From positions 1 to 5,820 of the forward strand of contig JANREF010000033.1 of NCBI GenBank assembly GCA_030726195.1: a stretch of 5,820 nt of DNA, given 5' to 3'. The DNA is from Burkholderiaceae bacterium (lineage in GTDB: Bacteria; Pseudomonadota; Gammaproteobacteria; Burkholderiales; Burkholderiaceae_C). The position numbers and the translations under genes are program-made. Positions 1 through 5,459 of the stretch are shown here, one piece after another (within the stretch, counting starts at the first letter, position 1; each line of letters starts with the position of its first letter). The notes beneath the pieces are model-generated. The model made no database searches. It saw only the letters and a list, made by a program, of their open reading frames with translations, and had not been told where the DNA came from.

Positions 1-792
1 GAGTAAGCCTGCGCGCACCGCCATGGCGGGCAGCATGGACACGCCCAAGCCGGCTTCCACCATTTGAATAAGGGTGGTCAAACTGGTGGCCTCAATATCC
101 GACGGCTGCGTGGCTTTGCCCCGCCGCGTGGTGGGGCCGGCGGCCATGGTGTGCTCGCGCTGGCAATGGCCCTCGCCCAGCAACATGAGGCGGTGCATAT
201 CCAAGCCCTTGAGGGTTGGCGCGGCCTTGGCCGCCAGCGACTCTGCTGTGGATGTGATCAGCCACAGCTCCTCTTCAAACAACGGCCACACGTGCAGGCG
301 CCCCGTATCCATGGGCAAGGCAATGAGGGCTGCATCCAACTCACCTGTGTCCACGGCGTGCAGTAAATGTTCGGTTTGTTCTTCGCGCAGCAGCACGCGC
401 AGCGTGGGCGCTTGTTGGCGCAGTGTGCGCAGCAGGCCAGGCAGCATGAACGGCGCAATGGTGGGAATGGCCCCCAGCGAGATGGTGGCATTGAGTGGGT
501 CAGCGCTGTGCTTGGCTGCAGCCATCAAGTCACCGCCCAAGGCCAGTAGCGTTTGGGCGCGTGCGACCGTGTCTTGGCCAACGGCTGTGAGCAACACGCG
601 TTTGTTGCTGCGCTCCACCAATTGCACCCCCAGTGCGCTTTCCAGCTCTTGTATGCCCGCCGAAAGTGTGGATTGGGTGACGAAGCAGGCCTGTGCAGCA
701 CGCGTGAAATTGAGGGTGCGTGCCAGCATCACCAGATAGTGCAATTGCTTGAGCGACAGGTTGGAGGCGGCTTGATGGTTGGTGTTGGGCAT
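1..792 (-). CDS. oxyR: OxyR-type LysR-family peroxide-sensing regulator (3' end cut off)
   Basis: Transcription factor expected to sense H2O2 and regulate peroxide-defence genes. The 264 visible residues begin MPNTNHQAAS. A winged helix-turn-helix lies at about residues 12-72 (LKQLHYLVML, RAAQACFVTQSTLS, then LLTAVGQ), followed by a linker helix and a periplasmic-binding-type sensor domain. OxyR-specific marks are IPT (T111, equivalent to E. coli T100), the EGHCQRE stretch with H209, C210 and R212 (E. coli H198, C199, R201), and EATSLTTL...LPAMAV (residues 234-259). The position matching E. coli C208 is G219, and C36 in the DNA-binding domain is the only other cysteine visible. OxyR is about 305 residues, so about 40 are missing beyond the window edge. 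The ATG is the only good start: an in-frame stop lies 36 nt upstream at 829-831. No strong Shine-Dalgarno is seen. It is divergent from the rubrerythrin gene. A general LysR regulator is the alternative, but the GHC context and neighbours favour OxyR. Confidence 0.85.
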   Translation of the reverse strand, partial: MPNTNHQAASNLSLKQLHYLVMLARTLNFTRAAQACFVTQSTLSAGIQELESALGVQLVERSNKRVLLTAVGQDTVARAQTLLALGGDLMAAAKHSADPLNATISLGAIPTIAPFMLPGLLRTLRQQAPTLRVLLREEQTEHLLHAVDTGELDAALIALPMDTGRLHVWPLFEEELWLITSTAESLAAKAAPTLKGLDMHRLMLLGEGHCQREHTMAAGPTTRRGKATQPSDIEATSLTTLIQMVEAGLGVSMLPAMAVRAGLL

Positions 793-828
793 TTTATGAA
801 TCGGCTTAAGCGATTGTTGGTATCGTAA

Positions 829-856
829 TTATCAGTTTTACAGATTGATAGTGCAA
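829..856 (-). promoter_or_regulatory. Candidate promoter of the OxyR-type regulator gene
   Basis: On the minus strand, GATAAT (834 down to 829, 5 of 6 to the -10 consensus) is preceded by TTGCAC (856 down to 851) at a 16-bp spacing. The -35 match is weak. The -10 box sits inside the T-N11-A dyad, consistent with the negative autoregulation common among LysR regulators. Confidence 0.3.
831..845. promoter_or_regulatory. Candidate OxyR/LysR-type operator (T-N11-A dyad)
   Basis: The sequence ATCAGTTTTACAGAT is a near-perfect inverted repeat (ATCnGTnnnACnGAT) with the T-N11-A pattern (T832, A844) typical of LysR-family binding sites. A weaker dyad, GAT-N7-ATC at 812-824, is centred 20 bp away, roughly two helical turns. 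This is reminiscent of the paired dyads that an OxyR tetramer contacts. The site lies between the divergent regulator and rubrerythrin genes and overlaps candidate promoter elements of both. It could serve autorepression and peroxide activation. That role is inferred from position and symmetry only. Confidence 0.5.
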
Positions 857-865
857 GCCCACAAT
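837..865 (+). promoter_or_regulatory. Candidate sigma-70 promoter for the rubrerythrin operon
   Basis: A -35 element TTTACA (837-842, 5 of 6 to consensus) is followed after 17 bp by a weak -10 element CACAAT (860-865, 4 of 6). The weak -10 box and the LysR dyad overlapping the -35 box are what one would expect of an activator-dependent promoter. Transcription would start near 872, leaving a leader of about 35 nt. Confidence 0.4.
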
Positions 866-907
866 AGCGCCATACCAACCGCTAAACCCTAGAAAGGAAG
901 CACCCCA

Positions 908-1399
908 ATGAGCCACGCCAACGCCGCATCCGTCACCATCCAAAACCTCGAGGCCGCATTCGCCGGCGAGTCCATGGCCCACATCAAATACCGTTATTTC
1001 GCCAAAGTGGCACGCGAGGCCGGTGACATTGCCACTGCTGAGGCGTTTGAGGCCACAGCCGATCAAGAAGTACAGCACGCCTTCGGCCACTTGGATTTGT
1101 TGTACCCCAAGTCCAAGCTCACACCTGCGAAGGCTTTGGAAATTGCCATTGAAGGCGAAACCTACGAGTACACAGAGATGTACCCCAAGTTCCGTCACTT
1201 GGCAGTGGAAGAGGGCAACACGGCGGCCGTGGCCGAGTTCGACGAGCAAATTGCCGAAAGTAAAGAGCACGCCGAGCAGTTCAAGGCCGTGCTTGAAAAA
1301 GCCGCCAAGCGTTTTGCAGCCTTGGCCAAAGTCGAAGAGCGCCACGCCAACCATTACAAGGTCGCCTTAGAGCGCGCCCAGGCCTTTGCTGCGCAATAA
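908..1399 (+). CDS. Rubrerythrin, diiron peroxidase lacking a rubredoxin domain
   Basis: Cytoplasmic non-haem diiron protein expected to reduce H2O2 to water with electrons from rubredoxin. The 163 residues are a ferritin-like four-helix bundle. Probable iron ligands are E21 (in FAGES), E54 and H57 (EVQH), E84 and E87 (GETYE, followed by MYP), and E117 with H121 (ESKEH). Classical rubrerythrins (about 190 residues) carry a C-terminal rubredoxin domain with two CxxC pairs. This protein contains no cysteine and ends after the bundle at AFAAQ, so it belongs to the short erythrin-type form and needs a separate electron donor. The next gene encodes one. The start is supported by a good Shine-Dalgarno, AAAGGAAG (893-900), 7 nt before the ATG. 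The gene is divergent from the OxyR-type regulator and probably controlled by it. Confidence 0.93.
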   Translation: MSHANAASVTIQNLEAAFAGESMAHIKYRYFAKVAREAGDIATAEAFEATADQEVQHAFGHLDLLYPKSKLTPAKALEIAIEGETYEYTEMYPKFRHLAVEEGNTAAVAEFDEQIAESKEHAEQFKAVLEKAAKRFAALAKVEERHANHYKVALERAQAFAAQ

Positions 1400-1469
1400 G
1401 CGCCGCGCCGCCTGCAACAAACCGTCAACCCTTTCAAACCATTTCAACCAGATAGAAGAGAGAATCACC

Positions 1470-1634
1470 ATGAAGACATACTTGTGCATTGTTTGCGGCT
1501 TTGTGTACGACGAAGCGGCTGGCCGCCCAGAAGACGGCATTGCGCCCGGTACCTTGTGGGCCGATGTGCCTGAGTCCTGGGAGTGCCCAGACTGCGGCGT
1601 TGCCAAGGCCGACTTTGAAGCCGTAGAAATTTAA
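1470..1634 (+). CDS. Rubredoxin (54 residues)
   Basis: Small one-iron electron carrier with an Fe(Cys)4 site. The ligands are C6 and C9 (CIVCG) and C39 and C42 (CPDCG), and the intervening segment carries the family pattern [26 protein letters not shown]. The 54-residue length is standard. A longer reading in the same frame from 1386 would overlap the rubrerythrin gene and add an unrelated basic N-terminus. The start at 1470 is preferred because the fold begins at MKTYLC and a purine-rich Shine-Dalgarno (AGAAGAGAGA, 1454-1463) precedes it. It lies 70 nt after the rubrerythrin gene and 28 nt before the reductase gene. Its likely job is to shuttle electrons from the reductase to the rubrerythrin, though rubredoxins of this type also serve alkane hydroxylases elsewhere; none is visible here. 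Confidence 0.95.
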   Translation: MKTYLCIVCGFVYDEAAGRPEDGIAPGTLWADVPESWECPDCGVAKADFEAVEI

Positions 1635-1662
1635 GCCACCACCCCAACCGTTTGAGACCATC

Positions 1663-2757
1663 ATGAGCACCACCACCCAGACCACAAGCCAAGCCCCAAC
1701 CTGCGCAGCCTCAACGGGCCACACTACAGTGATTGTGGGCTCGGGCCTGGCTGGGTGGACGGTAGCCCGTGAACTGCGCGCGCTGTTGCCACAGGGGCGC
1801 ATCATCGTCATCAGCGCCGACGCAGGCGACTTTTACAGCAAGCCCATGCTGTCCAACGCGTTTGCTCTCAAGAAGACGGTGGACGGCTTGGTTGCCATGG
1901 CCGGTGCGGCGCAAGCGACCAAAGTCGGCGTGGACTTGATGGCGCACACCGACGTGCGCGCCATAGACACCGCCGCGCAAACACTGCACACCAGTGGCGG
2001 CGACGTGCACTACGACCAGTTGGTTTTGGCCGTCGGTGCAGACCCCATTCGCCTGAGCATGCCCGGCGATGAATACGTGTTGTCGGTGAACAACTGGCAG
2101 GATTACGCAGCTTTCAGGGCCGCTTTAGACGGCTGCACCGACGCCGCCAACCCTGGCCGCCGAGCGCGTGTGTTGATCATGGGCGCAGGTCTCATTGGCA
2201 GTGAATTTGCCAACGACTTGATCACAGGCGGGCACGAGGTGCATGTGGTGGACCCCGGTGAGCGCCCCTTGGCTGCCTTGCTCGCACCCGAGCAAAGCGC
2301 GGGCTTGCAGCAAGCGCTGGTCGACTTGGGTGTGCGTTTTCACTTGGGCACCACTGCCACAGGCGTGAGCGTGGGTGACGACGGTGCCAAGCACGTGACC
2401 CTGAGCAACGCCGGGGTGGTAACAGCCGACGTGGTGTTGTCGGCTGTGGGTTTGCGCGCGCGCACCGCGTTGGCTGTGGCCAGCGGTTTGGAGGTGGGGC
2501 GCGGCATACACGTCGATGCCATGGGGCAAACGAGCGCGCCCAATGTTTACGCGGTGGGCGACTGTGCGGCCTACGCCAGCGCGGCCAAGCCCGAGCTCTT
2601 TGATGGCGCACCGCGCGGCTTGCCGTTTGTATTGCCCATCATGACGGCGGCCAAAGCCATTGCCAAAACCTTGGCTGGTGAGCCCACACCCATCGTGTTT
2701 GCGCCTATGGCGGTACGCGTAAAAACACCTGCTTTCCCGCTGAGTGTGCAGGCCTGA
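1663..2757 (+). CDS. FAD-dependent NAD(P)H:rubredoxin reductase
   Basis: Flavoprotein of the pyridine-nucleotide disulphide oxidoreductase fold, expected to pass electrons from NAD(P)H to the rubredoxin encoded just upstream. Of 364 residues, the first 20 or so are a Thr/Ser/Ala-rich tail. The FAD-binding GSGLAG follows at 26-31. DFYSKPMLSNAFA, a stretch characteristic of rubredoxin reductases, comes next, then LVLAVGADP, and the second dinucleotide motif GAGLIG at 174-179 for NAD(P)H. The second FAD motif, NVYAVGDCAAY, starts at 294, with D300 expected at the flavin. No redox-active CxxxxC pair is present, as expected for single-electron-carrier reductases such as AlkT/RubB. The length is close to the usual 380 or so. 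The ATG has only a weak Shine-Dalgarno (GAGA, 1654-1657), so expression may be coupled to rubredoxin. The specific pairing is inferred from operon order. A ferredoxin reductase is less likely. Confidence 0.88.
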   Translation: MSTTTQTTSQAPTCAASTGHTTVIVGSGLAGWTVARELRALLPQGRIIVISADAGDFYSKPMLSNAFALKKTVDGLVAMAGAAQATKVGVDLMAHTDVRAIDTAAQTLHTSGGDVHYDQLVLAVGADPIRLSMPGDEYVLSVNNWQDYAAFRAALDGCTDAANPGRRARVLIMGAGLIGSEFANDLITGGHEVHVVDPGERPLAALLAPEQSAGLQQALVDLGVRFHLGTTATGVSVGDDGAKHVTLSNAGVVTADVVLSAVGLRARTALAVASGLEVGRGIHVDAMGQTSAPNVYAVGDCAAYASAAKPELFDGAPRGLPFVLPIMTAAKAIAKTLAGEPTPIVFAPMAVRVKTPAFPLSVQA

Positions 2758-2802
2758 GGTCGAACGGGTAAGGTCTGAGTGCTAGGCCTCGCGCGGGTAG
2801 GG

Positions 2803-4029
2803 CTAGGCTTGTGGCGGCTTGTGCTGTTCGGCGCGCCACACCAGCCACAGCGCGGTGCCGCCTAAGCTGGCAAAGCCTAGGGCCACAGGCACGAGTGTGC
2901 CGTTGTACAGCTGCCCCACCACGGTGCCGACGGTGAGGGAGATCACGTTGGCAATGGCCGCAATAATGGCCGCCGCCGTGCCGGCGATGTGCCCCATGGG
3001 CTCCATGGCCAAAGCGTTGAGGTTGCCAAACAGCAAGCCAATGCAAAACAGCGCTACCAATCCAAAGCCGAAAAATACGGCAAACGGCACGGTCATGAAC
3101 GCGCTCAACGTTGCCATGCCCACGCCAATGGCAACCAACGCCACCAGACCACGCATGACCAAGTAGCGCATGCCCAGTGTCTCAACCCAGCGCGAGTTCA
3201 GCAGTGACGACACGCCAAACCCCAGCGCTTGCAAGCCAAAATACACCACAAAGATGCTGCCCACTTGGTATTGCACTTGAAAGATTTGCTGCGTGGACGT
3301 GAGGTAGCCAATGAAGCTGCCAAACACCAAGCCCATCGCCACAGCGTAGCGCAGTGTTTGAGGGTGGCCGACCACGTGTTTGGCACCGTGCCAAATGGTG
3401 GCCACACGCCAAGGCACACGTTGGCTGGGGGGGAGGGTTTCGTCTAGCGCCAGCCACACCCAGGCGCCCACGCATAGGGCGTACAGCACAAAAAATGCAA
3501 AAATCACGCGCCACTGCGCCAGCCACATCAAGCCTTGGCCCAAGGCGGGTGCGAGCACAGGGGCCATGATGAAAATCATCATGACCAGTGACAGCACCTT
3601 GGCCATTTCGCGCCCTTGGAACTTGTCTCGCACGATGGAGACCACAGACACCACCGGCCCGGCTGCGCCCAGCCCTTGTATCACGCGCCCCAGAAGCATC
3701 ACGCCCATGCTGTGCGACAGCAAGCACACCACTGCGCCCACCATGTACAGCGCCAAACAGCCCAGCAGCAAAGGCTTGCGCCCGAAGGCATCCGACAAAG
3801 GCCCGGCAACCAATTGCCCAATGGCCATGCCGCCAAAGACGGCCGACAAAATCAGTTGGGGCTGGTTGACGTAGGTACTGTTCAGGTCTCGCCCAATGTG
3901 GGCCAGGGCCGGCAGCATGGCGTCGATGGAGATGGCCGCCACCGACATCAGTGTGGCCATGAGTGCCACAAAAGCCGCTGGTACGCGCCTTGGTGTGTGT
4001 GCCGCAGCGGTGGTGTGAGCTGTGTCCAT
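2803..4029 (-). CDS. Bcr/CflA-type major facilitator drug exporter
   Basis: Inner-membrane proton-driven exporter of the major facilitator superfamily, Bcr/CflA branch (12 expected helices). The 408-residue length fits. Visible marks are ISIDAMLPAL in helix 1 (residues 33-42, with D36 as in Bcr), motif A GPLSDAFGRKP at 76-86 between helices 2 and 3, GRVIQGLGAAGP at 114-125 (motif B region, R115), and the antiporter-type motif C region APVLAPALGQ at 156-165. The same frame extends up to an ATG at 4125, but that would overlap nudB and add a non-membrane leader. The ATG at 4029 (MDTAHTT) is preferred, with AGGGG at 4046-4042 on the minus strand at a long spacing of about 12 nt. The gene is divergent from nudB and convergent with the reductase gene. 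The substrate cannot be told from sequence; Bcr/CflA members export bicyclomycin, chloramphenicol, sulphonamides or small metabolites. Confidence 0.88.
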   Translation of the reverse strand: MDTAHTTAAAHTPRRVPAAFVALMATLMSVAAISIDAMLPALAHIGRDLNSTYVNQPQLILSAVFGGMAIGQLVAGPLSDAFGRKPLLLGCLALYMVGAVVCLLSHSMGVMLLGRVIQGLGAAGPVVSVVSIVRDKFQGREMAKVLSLVMMIFIMAPVLAPALGQGLMWLAQWRVIFAFFVLYALCVGAWVWLALDETLPPSQRVPWRVATIWHGAKHVVGHPQTLRYAVAMGLVFGSFIGYLTSTQQIFQVQYQVGSIFVVYFGLQALGFGVSSLLNSRWVETLGMRYLVMRGLVALVAIGVGMATLSAFMTVPFAVFFGFGLVALFCIGLLFGNLNALAMEPMGHIAGTAAAIIAAIANVISLTVGTVVGQLYNGTLVPVALGFASLGGTALWLVWRAEQHKPPQA

Positions 4030-4072
4030 ACGCGGTGTCTGCCCCTGTGGGACACTCCATAAATCAGTAAAA

Positions 4073-4098
4073 AATAGGCCTATGAATAAGCGGCTATT
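4073..4098. repeat. Inverted repeat in the exporter/nudB divergent region
   Basis: AATAGGCC (4073-4080) is mirrored by GGCTATT (4092-4098) with one bulged base and an 11-nt spacer. It includes a perfect 10-bp palindrome, ATAGGCCTAT, at 4074-4083. It lies in the 74-bp gap between two divergent genes, just upstream of the nudB start, so it could be an operator. It could equally be chance, and no regulator gene for it is visible. Confidence 0.3.
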
Positions 4099-4103
4099 CT
4101 CCC

Positions 4104-4655
4104 ATGATGACCCAGTTGCCCACATTCAAAATTCCACGCTCCGTATTGGTGGTCGTGTATGCCTTGCCTGCGGATGTGGCTGGCCACGCAGGCCCAGCTG
4201 ATACAGCCGATACTTTCAGCGAGACCGCATGGCATCAAGCACAGGTGCTGTTGTTGGAGCGCGCTGGGCATGCCGGATTTTGGCAAAGCGTGACGGGCTC
4301 GCTAGACCATATCGACGAGCCGTTTGAGGACTGCGCCGCGCGCGAGGTGTTGGAGGAGACTGGGATAGACGCAGCCGCGCCTGGCTGCTTGTTGCACGAT
4401 TGGCAGCTGGAGAATGTGTATGAAATTTATCCGCAGTGGCGCTGGCGCTATGCCCCGCACGTGAGCCACAACACCGAACGCGTCTTTGGTCTGCGTGTGC
4501 CGCAGCTGCAGCCCATTGAGCTCAGTGCCGAGCACACTGCCTACGAATGGCTGCCCATAGGCAGCGCTATGCAGCGGTGTTTTTCGCCGTCCAACACAGA
4601 GGCCATTTCGTGGCTGCCCAGGTTGGGCAGTGCCACAGGCCGTGGCGCTGGCTAA
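4104..4655 (+). CDS. nudB: Dihydroneopterin triphosphate pyrophosphatase (NudB, Nudix family)
   Basis: Cytoplasmic Nudix hydrolase that removes pyrophosphate from dihydroneopterin triphosphate, an early step of folate synthesis. The NudB assignment rests on the ordered blocks VLVVVYA (15-20), FWQSVTGS (59-66), the Nudix box ending REVLEETGI (80-88, with E81, E84 and E85 as metal ligands), RYAPHVSHNTERVFGL and the EHTAYEWL segment, all of which parallel E. coli NudB. Two features differ from E. coli. An Ala/Thr/Asp-rich insertion of about 22 residues (about 21-47) sits between the first two strands, and the Nudix box has six rather than five residues between G65 and E72. The 183 residues compare with 150 in E. 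coli. Two tandem ATGs (4104, 4107) are possible starts and the Shine-Dalgarno is poor. It is the first gene of the operon, 3 nt before the next. Confidence 0.92.
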   Translation: MMTQLPTFKIPRSVLVVVYALPADVAGHAGPADTADTFSETAWHQAQVLLLERAGHAGFWQSVTGSLDHIDEPFEDCAAREVLEETGIDAAAPGCLLHDWQLENVYEIYPQWRWRYAPHVSHNTERVFGLRVPQLQPIELSAEHTAYEWLPIGSAMQRCFSPSNTEAISWLPRLGSATGRGAG

Positions 4656-4658
4656 GCG

Positions 4659-5459
4659 ATGTACCCTTTAAAACTGGCCACCTACAACATACACAAAGGC
4701 GTGCAGGGCTTGGGGCCGCTGCGCCGCCTTGAAATACACAACCAGCGCACGGGCTTGGACACCGTGGGTGCGGATGTGGTGTGCTTGCAAGAGGTGCGCG
4801 CCTTCAACCACCGCTTGGCCACACGCTTGCCGCAGTGGCCCACCACCGACCATGGTCAAACCCTGGCTGGTGAAGCCTACCAGTGCGTGTACAAAAGCAA
4901 TGCGGTCACGCGCTTTGGCGAGCATGGCAACGCCGTTTTGTCCAAATGGCCGGTGTCGTTGGTTGGGCACTACGACGTGTCTGATCACCGCTTAGAGCAG
5001 CGCGGCTTGCTGCACGTGTGTGTGGACACGCCGGCAGGCCCACTGCACGTCATCAATGTGCACCTAGGCCTCATTGCCGCGAGTCGGCGCAGGCAAGTGC
5101 AGCACTTGCTCAACCTCGTGAACGCGCACGTCCCGGCCGACATGCCGTTGGTGGTGGCAGGCGACTTCAACGATTGGGCGCAACAGCTGCACACGCCGCT
5201 GTCGCACGCCCAGCTGGTCACGGTGCAAGGGCCGGCACTGAAAACCTTTCCATCGCGCCTGCCTGCGTTGAGCATGGACAGAATTTATGGCCGGGGCGTC
5301 CAGTTGCTCAGCGCCACCGTACCGCGTGGCCAGCCGTGGTACCGCTGGTCGGATCATTTGCCGTTGGTTATGGATATGCAAATGCAAAGGCAAATGCAAA
5401 TGCCTTTGCCTTTGCCTTCACAGGTGCAGACAACGGTGCACAGGAAGTGTGGGCTGTGA
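4659..5459 (+). CDS. YbhP-like endonuclease/exonuclease/phosphatase-fold protein
   Basis: Metal-dependent phosphodiesterase/phosphatase fold; the substrate is unknown. Catalytic-type residues are all present in order: N10 (TYNIHKG), E45 (CLQEV), H135 (NVHLGL), D169 and N171 (GDFNDW), D207 (SMDRIY) and D232-H233 (WSDHLP). It resembles E. coli YbhP, whose gene also precedes clsB, so a link to membrane lipid metabolism is plausible but inferred. No signal peptide or membrane segment is seen. The domain ends near residue 239; the last 27 residues are an odd tail of alternating Met-Gln then Pro-Leu encoded by a hexanucleotide repeat. The ATG lies 3 nt after the nudB stop with little Shine-Dalgarno of its own, so translation is probably coupled to nudB. 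Its TGA overlaps the clsB GTG by 4 nt (GTGA). Confidence 0.87.
   Translation: MYPLKLATYNIHKGVQGLGPLRRLEIHNQRTGLDTVGADVVCLQEVRAFNHRLATRLPQWPTTDHGQTLAGEAYQCVYKSNAVTRFGEHGNAVLSKWPVSLVGHYDVSDHRLEQRGLLHVCVDTPAGPLHVINVHLGLIAASRRRQVQHLLNLVNAHVPADMPLVVAGDFNDWAQQLHTPLSHAQLVTVQGPALKTFPSRLPALSMDRIYGRGVQLLSATVPRGQPWYRWSDHLPLVMDMQMQRQMQMPLPLPSQVQTTVHRKCGL
5376..5417 (+). repeat. In-frame hexanucleotide repeat at the end of the ybhP-like gene
   Basis: Seven consecutive 6-bp units: ATGCAA, ATGCAA, AGGCAA, ATGCAA, ATGCCT, TTGCCT, TTGCCT. The frame is in register, so each unit is two codons (Met-Gln type, then Met/Leu-Pro), and gain or loss of a unit would not break the reading frame. The first half (ATGCAA type) and second half (TTGCCT type) are partly complementary, which creates the hairpin listed separately. 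Confidence 0.85.
5384..5409 (+). other. Hairpin within the repeat, upstream of clsB
   Basis: GCAAAGGCA (5384-5392) and TGCCTTTGC (5401-5409) are perfect reverse complements, giving a 9-bp stem with an 8-nt loop (5393-5400). It ends 32 nt before the clsB Shine-Dalgarno and lies inside the translated end of the preceding gene. No U-tract follows, so it is not an obvious intrinsic terminator. A role in coupling or mRNA stability is speculation. Confidence 0.5.
5442..5447 (+). promoter_or_regulatory. Ribosome binding site deciding the clsB GTG start
   Basis: AGGAAG, 8 nt before the GTG at 5456, is a strong Shine-Dalgarno. It favours that codon over the other in-frame GTG at 5447, which overlaps the motif itself. 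Confidence 0.65.

Noticed and set aside
74..739. 221-residue open frame on the plus strand antisense to the OxyR-type gene
   Set aside because: Its Ser/Arg/Ala-rich product has no recognisable domain and is a shadow of the GC-rich regulator gene, which has clear LysR/OxyR motifs.
1386..1469. Longer rubredoxin reading frame with 28 extra N-terminal residues
   Set aside because: It overlaps the rubrerythrin gene, adds a basic unrelated leader, and the ATG at 1470 has a better-placed ribosome binding site and the normal rubredoxin start.
2758..2802. Intrinsic terminator between the convergent reductase and exporter genes
   Set aside because: The gap is GC-rich with a GCTAGGC direct repeat, but no stable stem with a T-tract is visible for either strand.
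2803..2880. Perfect 8-bp inverted repeat CTAGGCTT / AAGCCTAG
   Set aside because: The arms are 62 bp apart inside the exporter coding sequence; too short and distant to support a specific structure.
3182..4060. 292-residue open frame overlapping the exporter in another minus-strand frame
   Set aside because: The translation is His/Arg/Gly-rich without membrane helices or motifs; the transporter frame shows all expected family motifs.
4073..4098. Minus-strand intrinsic terminator (bulged stem followed by a T-run)
   Set aside because: There is no minus-strand gene ending upstream of it; it lies before the exporter start, so an operator or chance palindrome is more likely.
4030..4125. Upstream start for the exporter at 4125
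   Set aside because: It would overlap nudB on the opposite strand and consume the whole divergent promoter region; the added residues do not resemble the family.
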